Source: Heliopora coerulea (Eukaryota; Cnidaria; Anthozoa; Scleralcyonacea; Helioporidae). From it: 64,000 nucleotides of DNA. Positions 1-11,600 of this stretch are shown here, piece after piece (within the stretch, counting starts at the first letter, position 1; every line of letters starts with the position of its first letter). The position numbers and the translations under genes were made by a program. The stretch is from positions 2,037,001-2,101,000 of the forward strand of contig JASJOG010000020.1 in NCBI GenBank assembly GCA_030142905.1, written 5' to 3'. The notes below the pieces were generated by a model that did not search any database, had not been told where the DNA came from, and worked only from the letters and a program-made list of their open reading frames with translations.

Positions 1-506
1 TGGGATACTAGATTTCAAAAAGGGATACCAAGTTTAGAAACCTGGTATCCCTCTTTGACTCTAATAAAAAATTTAAATTTCAACCCCTGTAACTATTCAG
101 GTGAAGACATGTGTGTCGTGCCCAGGCTCGGTGTAAGGGCCCAGCATTCAATGAATAAATAACCAGAGTTGATTAAACAAAAGTAGCAGATCTCATTCAG
201 TTATTAGATCTTCATTTGAAAAATAAAGGAAATAAATTAATCAATATGCTGAGGGAGCCTCTCTTGTGCAGGTGCCTGGGGCTACTCTTGTACTTGGGAT
301 CTGGGGCCCCTCTAGAGGTTGGGGCCTGGGGCAAATGCCCCAGTTGCCCCAGGGTTAAATGCTGCAACACCAGCACCAGCACCCTCCCTCTTAAAATGCT
401 CATCATACAATACATACAAACAATACTTAACTGTACTTTGAGCCTCAAAAGAAAACAAGTGTATCACATTATCCCTGAGCCAGCTATCAATTTGAAAAAA
501 TATAAG

Positions 507-643
507 ATAAAACATATTCTGAAGAGGAACATTTTGAAAACTCAGAATATGACTCAAAATCAAGATGGAAGTTGAGTTAGTTTTGGCTTCATTTTGACTG
601 TATTCTGAGTTTTTAAGATGTTCCTCTTCAGAATATGTTTTAT
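507..643. repeat. Foldback (hairpin) element
   Basis: The left arm (507-560) and right arm (592-643) are near-perfect reverse complements. The outermost 20 bases of the left arm, ATAAAACATATTCTGAAGAG, recur inverted at the right end. The spacer is about 30 bp. Size and structure fit a small nonautonomous foldback or MITE. No clear target duplication was seen. Confidence 0.75.
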
Positions 644-727
644 GCCATTTATCACCTTATTGTAGCAGTACATGTAATTTGCTTTATGTTCCAGTTTGAC
701 TCATTAAGTGGTAAGCACTTACTTTAA

Positions 728-885
728 TATTTTACTCTGGCTAATACCAGATAGTTTTACTTGTCATAGGGATGAGCATTGAGTGTTAAAGGGTAAAACT
801 CTATATCCTTAACCCATTACTCTAGCTAACACCACACAATTTTACTTGTCACAGGGATGAGCTATGGACATTAAAGGGTTAAATC
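728..885. repeat. Imperfect tandem duplication, about 80 bp unit
   Basis: Two adjacent units share TTTTACTTGTCA, then an AGGGATGAGC block, then a closing TTAAAGGGT. They differ at scattered positions. It is noncoding and of unknown origin. Confidence 0.65.
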
Positions 886-1166
886 ATACTGGAAAAGACT
901 ATGAGAATACAGAATATCACCTCAACTTCAACTGTGGCTAAGTATAAATGCATTTGCTGACTGAAAGTTGATGCTGTGTCTTGCATTTCTGCTTGTCAAA
1001 TGTCAAACTCTCAAAGATGGGAAGGTCAAACCTTATAATAATTGTGATAAAGTAGAGAATTGTTCTGCTTGCTCAGTTGGTGCTCTTCACTTGGATTAGC
1101 AGTTATCTCCTTATTCTTTGAATAAAGTCACTTATACATATTTATGATAAATAGTATTGACACAGC

Positions 1167-1439
1167 AGAAAAACTATACCAAAATATCCATTTTTGCACT
1201 TGACATTCAAGTAAACACGAGGACAGACAGAGCAGTTATGGTAATATTTTGACTCTACTACTAGCCAACTGAATTGATTTGATAATGACTGTGCAATAGA
1301 GTCCTGTGTTTACTTGAATAAGGTATGGTTTGACAATGACCTCGAAACAGAGTCAAAATATTACCATGAATACTGTGTCTTTTCTTGTATTTACTTGAAT
1401 ATCAAGTTCCAAGATGGATATTTTCAGTTTAGTTTTTCT
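1167..1439. repeat. MITE-like element with long imperfect terminal inverted repeats
   Basis: The left end (about 1167-1260) begins AGAAAAACTA, then carries CCAAAATATCCAT and GGTAATATTTTGACTCT. All recur inverted at about 1343-1439, in the order AGAGTCAAAATATTACC, ATGGATATTTT, TAGTTTTTCT. The arms are about 95 bp around a core of about 80 bp. There is no coding capacity, and the superfamily cannot be told from the sequence alone. Confidence 0.7.
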
Positions 1440-2029
1440 ACTATATTTTCTTAAGTATCAATTCAATCTACTTTTCAACCTTTTCCAGACTCTGGTATGA
1501 CATTGGTATTTCACTCTGGTTTATGACAAGCAATTCTTTTAGTCAAGGGAGTCACCTGGCCCAAAATACGTCAATATCTAAGGGTTTCTTGGGTTTCAAG
1601 GTGCTTTCATGGTCTTTCTGATGGGCTTTTCCTTTCTCTATAGAGTGACAGTTCAATTCACTGTGTTGGATATGTCTAGCTTATAGCTAGGAACATCCAG
1701 CACAAAAAATAGCATGCACACTCTGAATGGTTCATTTCCTTAATCATATTCTTAATCTAAGTTGCATAGTGTCCTGCTATTGTTCATTTAAACATTTCTG
1801 AAGAGAATAACATTACTACCTTTATTTAACCAGTAAAGCAGCCAAGATTCTCTATCCCAATTCCAAAACTCAGACACGAAACTAACATTTTAAAAAGTTC
1901 ATACATAAAAAAAATTGTGCAGTGGGGGAAAAAAAATTGTGCAGTGGGGGAAAATAAATACACTATGTTGGCAAATCTCAATGAAAGTTATATGTATAGT
2001 GGAACCATCACCAGCACTAGTACAAACAT

Positions 2030-2323
2030 GTGTCATTCTTCACCGCAGTTCCCACTCCAAACCACGACAAAACACAACGATATCTAAGACGTATTTCTAA
2101 CATATCGCTATACAACTTCTCGCTAACTACCAGACCAACCTTTGTGCTTTGGCTGTCTTGCAGAAAGTCGTTTTTCTCTTGGCATTTCCCACTTTCAATC
2201 ACCGTTCGTGGAATTCATCGGGATTTCTGGACTACGTCGTTTAATCGAGAGTGACTTGTCTCGTGATTAACTTGTGACTGTACATGAAGATCGCGGGCGA
2301 TATTTGCCTGCCATTCAAAAAAT
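2030..2323 (+). promoter_or_regulatory. Probable FOCAD promoter / 5' UTR
   Basis: This stretch immediately precedes the FOCAD start codon and is richer in CpG than its flanks, with several CG-containing words. No convincing TATA box was seen. The transcription start is not visible from sequence, so the boundary is a guess. The last 40 bases contain an upstream ATG that opens a frame overlapping the FOCAD start. Confidence 0.4.
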
Positions 2324-2352
2324 ATGGCGGGGGAGACGAGAGGTCGAATTGA
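2284..2352 (+). other. Upstream ORF overlapping the FOCAD start
   Basis: An ATG at 2284 opens a 22-codon frame (MKIAGDICLPFKK...) ending at TGA 2350-2352. It is in a different frame from FOCAD and runs past the FOCAD ATG at 2324. If transcription begins upstream of 2284, this overlapping uORF would reduce initiation at the main ATG. Whether it lies in the mRNA is unknown. Confidence 0.35.
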
Positions 2353-5300
2353 ATTTGGAAACAAAGTTGTTCAAGAGCAGGTGCAGTGTTTTCATAATGA
2401 TTGAAATTGTTAATTCATTGGATATATGTTTACGAAGAAATATTCAAATGTTTTCCATTTCCTGTATGACCTATTATTTTGAAATTTTCGAGCTGGATTC
2501 ATATGATCCTGGCTATTTCACCCGTCCTGGGTTCTGGTTTTTCCCCCCTTGCGAAGTTCTATAATTTTCACTTGATAGTGTCAAAGTGAAATCATACTGG
2601 CAACTTTTCCCCATGTATTCTTTTGGCTATCTCTCGCACTTATTGTGAAACCTGGCCCCAACTGACTTATACTTGTTCAAAAAGGAGCAGACAATTGTGT
2701 GTACCTAGACATTGGCTACTGCATATATGTGTCTGAACTTTTTCCCTGTATAGTGCATACCATTTACAAAAACTCGAGATGAAAGTATCACATTATTGTC
2801 ATTTTACCATGTACTTTCATACCAAGCAAACCAAGTGTGTTCACTGTGTTGTGCATAATATTATGGAATTTTTAATTTATAAATTATTGATTAATTGATC
2901 AAAAGTCAATCAGCTTCAATCATGCTAGCATGCAAAAAACTTTTTGATGGACTTTCAGGCTGTTTGGCAAATTTTACCAGCAATTTTAATCAAGAGGAGA
3001 TCAAATAACAAGCCATTATCTGAAAAAGAGGTACCAAATGGAGTACATGTATTTAAATTTAATATATTTAACTAGTTATTGGTAACTGTACTTTACAGTA
3101 AGTTAAGCATTAGGTTGTGTAGATTACAGGATTCATATGCTCTACTTGACTGATTGCTGTGGTCCCCCAACTTGTTTACAGTACATACTGATTGTATAAA
3201 AATGTTTGTTGTGCACCTTTGTAGCATCATCATATCAAAGAACTTGAGTTTCTTTGGGATAAATGCAAAGATTCTTGTCACATCATTTCACTTGCTGCAG
3301 TTGGAGTATTTGTTGAGCTTGTTTCCCAAAATGTTGTGGACTTTACCTATGTTATAAATGGATTCCTCAGTCAAGTGGCTTCATCAAGGTATACATATAA
3401 ATTTGTGGATACAATGTGTATTATAGATAAAGTATTTTTTAATAATTTATGTCTTCTGCTCTCAAGGCATTTGCTTGGGCCAATCCGTGGAGTCACAGAA
3501 TTACTCTGTCATCAGATAAAAAATGCAATAAGTTGTTCACCTTATTCATTAGGGTAGGTGGGCTTGATTAATACCAAAATAATCTTTGTATTTCCACTTG
3601 TAATGTATAGCACTTTTGTCTGTATTGGTATTTTTATATCCTGGTCCTAACAAAAATTTACATGCTCGATCACAATCATTATATGTTGTATCCATAACAG
3701 CATTGCAAGCATGTATGTGCAATGCAACAGTGAGCATAATTACATAAGGTAGACAGTATAAGGGCACAAAGATACTGATAGCAAGCATAACAATAGACAG
3801 ACAGGTTGACAGACAGACAGTTAAATATTTTTATCCCAACTGATATTTAAAAAATATTCTTCATCTACTATGTAGATCAACTCCACATCCCTATATTTCA
3901 ATTTTGGCCAGTTCCCCAGAAGCTTGGCCAATTCTTCTCCTGGAAATTGAAAACTTATTTGAAAATTTCAAGAACAGGTAAATTCATTTCCCCCTGAACT
4001 TTCTTGTTTCCCTGGCCAATTTCATTTCAAGTGATTTCCAGATTTCAATGCAACAATATGTAGAACAAATTTCCATGCACTAGGGTTAGAATATTTATTT
4101 ACTGTTTTATCATAATTATTGTTTTATGACCTTATGAAAAGCAACCCCATAGATTGATTGTTGTGGTTATCATGTTAAAGATGTTTAAATGATAATAATA
4201 ATGGTAATGATAATGATAGTGGTAATGATAATGGTAATGATAATGATAATGGTAATGGTAATGATAATGGCAATGATAATGATAATGGCAATGAGAATGA
4301 TAATGGCAGTGATAATGATAATGGCAATGATAATGATAACAATAATGATAATGGTAATGATAATGGTAATGATAATGATAATGGTAATGATAATGATAAT
4401 GGTAATGATAATAATGATAATGGTAATGATAATGATAATGGTAATGATAATGATAATTCTTGTAAGTTCGTGCATTCCTTAAAAAGTCATTCAAATAAAT
4501 GTTTAGACCCTGTTGGGGAAAATTAACCCATCAGGGATTATTGCTGATGATAGCACAAATATATCTTGCATGAACTGTGAGTGCTTGTTATTGATTTACA
4601 TGAGAAAGATATTAGATTCTTCGCTACTAGTCGCCATACCTAAAAATTATGTTCAGTATGTTCATACATCTGTTCATTCATTCATCTTTTGATTTGTTCG
4701 TTCGTTCGTTCATTCGTTCGTTCATTCATCCATTCATTCTACATCAGTTTCCGTTTCCTCCCTTTCTCATTTTGTAATTTACTTTTTATTTCCATTTTGT
4801 TTATTCCGTCAGTTCACTAAAGTCGGTTTTCGTGATTTTCAACCCTTTCTTCAAATACGTTTTCTTCAACCCAAAGACCGATCATGGCATCTCAAAAGCT
4901 CTTCATTCGCTGTTGCTGAATGTGGCGTCAGGGTTGCTGCCCTCGGCTAATCAAGATGCGCTGGATAGCATCTTAAATCTGGTCACAAACCACTGCCGCC
5001 TGTTCAAGGTAATGGGTACTTGAAACACCACAGATTAGTCAACGTACATCTAGGATATTTTGTTGGAAACTTTTGCATTTTGTATTTAATATTAGGCACC
5101 GTAAACCTTTGAAATTAACAGTCGTCTATGAGCTTCACATTGCAAAAGAAAAACATTTCACTTCAGAAATTTCATACGTGAAAAGACATCTCATACATTA
5201 ATTTTTGTATTACGTAGTTTAATTGTGTTCTTGGAGGTGGTAAAGGCTCTAGGTTAACTGACTAGATGTGAGAACGAAGTAATGCATGTTTTGCTACCGC

Positions 5301-5635
5301 AGCCGTACAAAAAGGACTCTTGAAAGCAAAGTAGTGGTGTTTGTGTTTAATAGGTAGAAGTTATTGTATTTGTGTTGATGATTGGCAACCAGTGATGACT
5401 TTACCAACTCGAAAAACGAACAACTAACTAAATGCATGCGAGAGAGTTTCCTCAGATTAAATTTGATCCACCTTATTATACTTCTTGTCTGCCAAAATTT
5501 ATTAGTGTGAATTATCATGACGAAAATTTTCCCACTTTGATATTTTGTAGAAAAACACTGCGTCCGTAGGACACCATGTATCCTTATGCCACGAAACTCT
5601 GAAGTGGATATTTAAAAAAGACGAAGCGTTCTTTG
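2324..5635 (+). CDS. FOCAD: FOCAD exons 1-7 (residues 1-254)
   Basis: Exons: 2324-2380, 2959-3030, 3225-3388, 3467-3553, 3876-3977, 4813-5008, 5551-5635. Exon 1 carries the ATG in a good context (AAAATATGG). Exon 2 encodes AVWQILPAILIKRRSNNKP, and exon 3 opens HHHIKELEFLWDKC and continues VVDFTYVINGFLSQVASS. Exon 3 contains an internal CTGCAG that mimics an acceptor at 3296; splicing there would lose the conserved LWDKC segment, so I placed the acceptor at 3224. Exon 5 gives PHPYISILASSPEAWPILL, a strong match to the vertebrate protein. A 267-bp simple repeat sits between exons 5 and 6. Confidence 0.9.
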
Positions 5636-8600
5636 GTATGTAAATGCCGTATTGAAGAATAAAATAGCCCGTATTTTGCAAAAAATTATATGACTGTATG
5701 TTTGCAGTCAAATAGCAGAGTGTTAATGCATTTCAGGTTTATTGTCATACTGACCAATCAGACGATGAGCCCGTGTTTTTTTGTGATTTGACTATGGTTC
5801 ATGGAAAATAACTCCGAGTTTTCGGTGAATTAACTAGGATTCACTTCATACAATAACCTGCAGAAATACCAGACGCAGCCCTGGTTTTACTTTTCATGAA
5901 TGCGTAAATTCTTACCTCCTGCTCAGGATGGCATATACAGGGTTCGAAATTTACGATCGTGCAGTCGTCAGAAACGACCAGAATTTAACGCGTACGACCA
6001 GATCGCAGATGATGGTTGCTCATTGGCCGACCATGTTATTTATATATAAAGAATATGTGCCATAAGGGACTGTGTACATGGATAAATTTCAGCCCAGCTT
6101 GCAGGACTTAAAATACTATCGCTTGATTACTTCGCGTGTGTAGTGCAACCTTGCTGTACTTCCTGATAAACGAAAGGAATAATGATACTGTGGAAAGGAC
6201 TTTGTGGTAATTTACATTTTGAAGACCCGTTATATTTCCAACAGTCGCAAAGTCATTCAGACTAGATATATAGATAGACAGATGCTTTATTATAACACTA
6301 CATGGCAGCCGAAGGGGCGAATTACGTAGCTTTTACAATGACACTAATTAAATAAAATAAAAGGATATATTTATAATAGTATACATATTCATAGTCCGAA
6401 CAAAGCTTACAACCAACTAGCAACACGGAATTAAAATTAATAAAAGAATTTAAAATTAACCTACATACAAAATACAAAACATATTTACATGAGGGAACAA
6501 AAGTGCTTTCAAAGCGATTTCCTTTTCCAATTGAGTTACCTCCGTGGAATGGAAACTCTCTCCTCTGGAAACAAGGTTTATGATCTTTTTACACGTTTGC
6601 AAGGCTATGCTACAAAGCGACGCAGCGCTATCCATCTCCAGATCTTGCGAGGAAAGTCGGCTGCAAAAACGTATAAAAGAACATTAAACGCTCCTGCCCA
6701 GGGAATCCCAGGTAGAAACGTTTGGCCAATGTTGGAGTAGATTGCTAGATACCATGTGAGACAAATCATGCTAAGAAACATCAAGCAACCGTGTATCCAT
6801 TTTCGAGTTTGTGTAGAAGGATCGAAGGGTCTCCAAAAAACCACGAACTGCAGGACTTCATTGTTGTCGGGACGAAGAAAAATGGCTGCCAGTGATACTG
6901 CAAATGTCGATGTCGTGAGGAGGTTTGACTTAAAGTCAGATTGTACGTAAGCGCCTATTACAAGTAAAACGTAAACAGGGCCAAAGATTATCCGTACTTC
7001 GCGAAGGTAGTTCTTCACGCTTGTCGGCCATCGTAGAAACTGAGTAAAGGCGCAAAAAACTGAAAGACCTGCCAGAGTGTCTCCGCTTGTAGCGTGGATC
7101 AGAATGATTGTCATACTCAGAACGACGGATTTGACTTTTTCCTCTATTGCCAGATCTGGAAATGCATCCCTAAAGAAGGCGAGAGTGATTCCTAACGTTA
7201 CGACCGACTGACATACACTGTCGTAAAATTGGGACACTGCCCAGGAAAGTACAAGGATTTTGATTTGCATTCGACGAGGTACTACGTGTTCTCGAACACT
7301 GAAATCTCTCTTGTAAAAAATTGTGAGCAATAAACCAAAAAGGGCTGACAAAGATAGCAACTGCAAACTGAGGTAATAACCCAGCATGAACATGGTGTTG
7401 GTATTATTTTCCCACTAAGCCGCAAAAAGTTTTGCTTTGAGTTTTAAAGTATGTGGACCTGTTTCAGGCGTTTCCCAGCTCGGTGGTTTTTCTTGGAATC
7501 CAATGGCTGAATAATGATCCACATTACGACATCCAATTGGTCTATCCAATGGGAGTTATGTATAATGACGCGTTATGTAATTTTAATCAGGGATCTTCCC
7601 TAAGGTGATCTCGCTGGCATTCGAAAGTAAAAATTCTCCGGCAAAACTTACTGGATTATTCCGAGCCCATTATGACATGATATTTAAGTTGAGGACTACG
7701 AGGGAATAGTAATTATTAATAAGAGGCTCCTTTAAAATCGGAGAAAACAACAGTTTCTAAAAATTAAATGAAATCGCGAAAGCGACCAACTAGAACCCTA
7801 AGAGCTTTATTGTTACACGTCTAATTTCGACTGTTTGGAATCCGAGAATCTGGCTCTATCGGACATTATTTGGAAAATAGGCTTATGTTGACGTTGTTAC
7901 TCTTCCCACCGATGATAAACACCTTTCAGCTCACTTCAGATACCTGCTTGTCACAGTTCTTTGTCTCGAAAACGAAAGCTTGTGTAGCTGTTTTCGTCAT
8001 GCGCAGTAAACCGGAATTGGATATTCCGTATCCGTAGTTAAGTAACTTTGTGTCTGTCGGTTTGAACACTTTGGTTTGAAGTAGAATTCGCGTCAAAAGA
8101 TGGAGAGAAAGTTTAAGAGATTTGAAGAAAAGACGCGACGGCGTAGTCGATCCTGCGAGAAGTATTCCAAACTGAGAGTGCGAAGCCCAAGAACCGACTA
8201 TCGACGTTATAAAGATTCAAGACAGCAGGGAAGACCCAGTAGAGAAAGTAAACATCATTCAAAGCACTATGTCTACGACAACCGTGGCGAGAGTTCACAA
8301 CCGAGAACTCGAATTTGGGAAAGAAGTTTGTCTCGAGAGCGGTTGAAGGATGCAAGACACCGACAGGACAATGGCATCACTGCTGTCCGAACGTTTATTG
8401 ATCGAGGAGAGCGAACTAATGGTGAACTTTCGCCAAGCGGCCGCTCGCGGAGGTCGGTACAAAGAGAGATTGATAAAATGTTAATCACTGAGCGCCACCA
8501 TATGCGCCGTGTTGAACATCACTCTTCAGGCGAGATCAGGGAGGTTATTTGGTGTCCTCAGTATATAAGATCAGATATTAAACAACAGCAAGAGGAGGCA

Positions 8601-11600
8601 TTAGTCTGCTTCATCACAGATGTCGATCGTGCCGTAGACTTTGTTTCCATTTACTTGGTCGGCCTGGAACGAAGAGACTGTGTCTAAAATGCTCAGGATG
8701 GAAAAGCAAATACATTCCCGAATGGTATTATCACAGGCGATGTAAAGATTGCCTTGACTGACGTAGCTGCAAAAGACCGGAAGAAAATGCATACAGGAAC
8801 CTGCGTGACACCGTATTACAGTCAATATCTGGACAAATAAAAATGGATAACTTCGAAACTTAATGTGAAATTCAGACCTCCAGTTCAAACCTTTTTATTG
8901 CAATATTATTTACAAGCCAAGACTTACTTGATAAAACAAATTTACTAATGTTATAACGAACGTGGCTTTCGCACAACTTATTCATAGAGAACAGAAATAT
9001 AACAAGTTGACGGGGCCGTTCACCTAAAAGTGACAAAATTTAGATGGAGTTAAAGTTGGTAATGGGTCGATGCAAACCCAATCTTCGGCACCGGGTGAAT
9101 TAATCCGCGCGAAGCGAGTCGACAAGTTCTTCTAAGCAGTCTGATTGGTTAACGAAAAGATTCGCCACAGAAAAATAGAATCGGATCCTACTTTTTTGGG
9201 TGAGTTTATTAGCTCACCAAACTCATTGCGTACGTCGCCGTTCACACTTCGCTTGGCTATCAGATTTGAACTTTATCTTCGCCTCCTTCCCTCTCCGCCT
9301 CGCCTCGCCTCTCCAACAACAATGACAACGTATACGTTCTGGTAACTGGGTTAGTTCACACAACGATTGAACTAATCTCAAACTACATCGATTTAGAATT
9401 GTTCTCATTGAATTGGAGCGTTCACACTAAGTCCATATTATCGTTAAATCGATCCGAGTTCGCAAAAGTCAACATCCTTTAAACGAACATATGTACGTGT
9501 TCTGAAGACTTGTAAATAAAAGCAACCAATAAGAGGGGAAGCTTGTGAGAAACGGTTTTAACGTGGTGGATGAACGTCCTTTTGTGATCAGTAACATCAA
9601 AAATGGAGTGCAGCATAGGCAGTTTTCAATTGACGTAGCAAAAGTTTAAAGGTTGTGCTCAGGCAAGAACGAAAGAACACGGTACTGAGGTTTCGAGTGA
9701 AATCTCTTGACTCTTCGAGAGCCGAGCCATGGACTTTGAAGAACTTTTTTGATTTTACATCGAATTTTGAATGTAATTTCTAATGAAGTTGTTGCGTATA
9801 AGTTTCACCGTAACTTCAAAATTCTGGCGGACGTTCACATATTCTAAGACTTCATACTCAACGTTAATTAGATGTGGATACGGGATTCCCCTAAAGTGAA
9901 CAATGGTGTTTGTGACGCGAAATAAGGTTGTTTCAAGTCACTTTGCTGGACGAACAAAGTATCAGCTGTCAGAAGAGCTGCTTCAAAGTTCATTCTACGT
10001 TTACTTTACTGGAACTACGTAACAGCTCTCGCTTCAAAAACGTGTCATTTACTGCTGAACTGGTTATTTTTTGAAAACGCACTGATCTTAAATCGACGTT
10101 GTTGACCACAATTGCATTTCTGGAGATTTTGAATGGCTTATTGATGGTGGTTCTCTGTTATTATGAGTTGAGATATTCTTGTATTGTGGCTGTTCGGAGT
10201 TCAGACCGACAAGAACGCAAAAATATGGGGTTATTTTTCCATTTCTTTGTTGAAACTTGAAACGGATTGATCAAATGGATTGGTAACATGCTGAAAAAAT
10301 GAGAATTCTGATTTTGGTTTGTTTATAAATTCCTGGAAATTACAGTTTGAGGTGTCAAGTTTGCTAGCCAATTCAGGCCCAGTGTTAGAAAAGTATTGAT
10401 TAAAACCTTCGGGAGTTTCCTTAGAGTTTGTTAAATTAATGCCATTTACATTTAACTCATTTACATTACTGGTACTTGGTTTGTTTTGCCTGCCTAACAA
10501 GTGGTTAATTGTTCTCCAAGTTTCTTTTGGATTGCCTTTTTGTTCAGCAATTCTTATGGCATAATAGTCCTGTTTAGCTTTTCTTATTTCTACATTAACT
10601 TTATTCCTCAATTGCTTATACATCTTCCAATCAGTCTCACTTTTGTTTATAATGGCTTTTCTCTTAAGTTTGTTCCTTTTATTTATAAGTTTTTTTTATA
10701 TCACTTTTAACCCAAGGAACATTTTTAGATCTGACCTTCTTTTGTTGAATGGAAGCATGTTTATTTAGTACTTCTTTAAATAACTTTTTCCACAATTCCC
10801 ACATTTGGTTAGGATCATCAGCAAAAAAAGTATATATATTCCCAATGCTGACAAAGTAGGTCCTCAATAAATTTTTCAATATTAAACTTTTTCATATTTC
10901 TGATTTCTACGATAATTTCATTTTGTTTTTTGGAAAAATGAATTTTTCTAATGGCAAATATTAAACTGTGGTCACTTACTCCAGTATGTATAACACCAGA
11001 AACTGAAATTTTGTCTGGAGTATTAGTTACTGCATGATCAATGAGACTGAAAGTTGACATTGTTACCCCTGTAGCTTGATTAATAATCTGTGACAATTGA
11101 TACAACTCATAGAAGGATTTGATTTTCTTGGTTGGTGTATCAGGTTCATGTTTTAGCATGTCACAGTTGAAATCACCAAGAATGTAAAGTTCTTTATTTT
11201 CATCATCAATTAGTTTGATTAAATTTTCAAAATGTAGAAAGAAGTCACTACTAGTTGAGATTGGTGGGCGATAAATAGTTGTTACCAAGAATGGTCGACT
11301 GTGAGGTTTAGTGATTTCTATACCCACAGCCTCTAACTCCCAAGGAATTAAATCCTTCCTAATTATGTAGTTAATGGAGCTACACAAGTATAAGCAAACT
11401 CCACCCCCGCTTCTTGACCTGTCATTTCTTACTAAATCATACCCATCTATATTAATCATATTATCAGTGATAGTAGAATCAAGTCTGGTTTCATTAAGGG
11501 CAAACAGATCAATGTGTTTGTTAGACATTGACAACCGTATTTCATCAATCTTCTTTGGTAGACTGACTATGTTGAGAGAATTGGAAAGGTCAGAGTACTG

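Larger units (their letters stand above)
1..2000. other. Upstream noncoding region
   Basis: No coding exon was recognised here. It holds a short hairpin at about 23-52 (GGGATACCA paired with TGGTATCCC), a G/C-rich stretch at about 250-385 containing runs of GGGGC and CCCC, and the three repeats listed separately. Short open frames on both strands around 212-575 have no recognisable domain and follow the G/C-rich patch, so I do not call them genes. Confidence 0.6.

Noticed and set aside
212..575. Overlapping open frames in the G/C-rich upstream patch
   Set aside because: Open on both strands in several frames because of composition; no domain or splice support.
3296..3296. Splice acceptor at CTGCAG inside FOCAD exon 3
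   Set aside because: Using it would drop the conserved FLWDKCKDS segment and break phase with exon 2; the acceptor at 3224 fits both.
4132..4494. Long open frames on both strands rich in His/Tyr and Ile/Met
   Set aside because: They are produced by the ATAATG microsatellite in several frames at once and by nothing else.
8100..8480. RS proteins as SR splicing factors
   Set aside because: Arg/Ser content is high, but there is no RNA-recognition motif and few true RS dipeptide runs.
9145..9408. Short frames on both strands downstream of RS-A
   Set aside because: They span an indel that is absent from the RS-C flank and are not conserved between copies.
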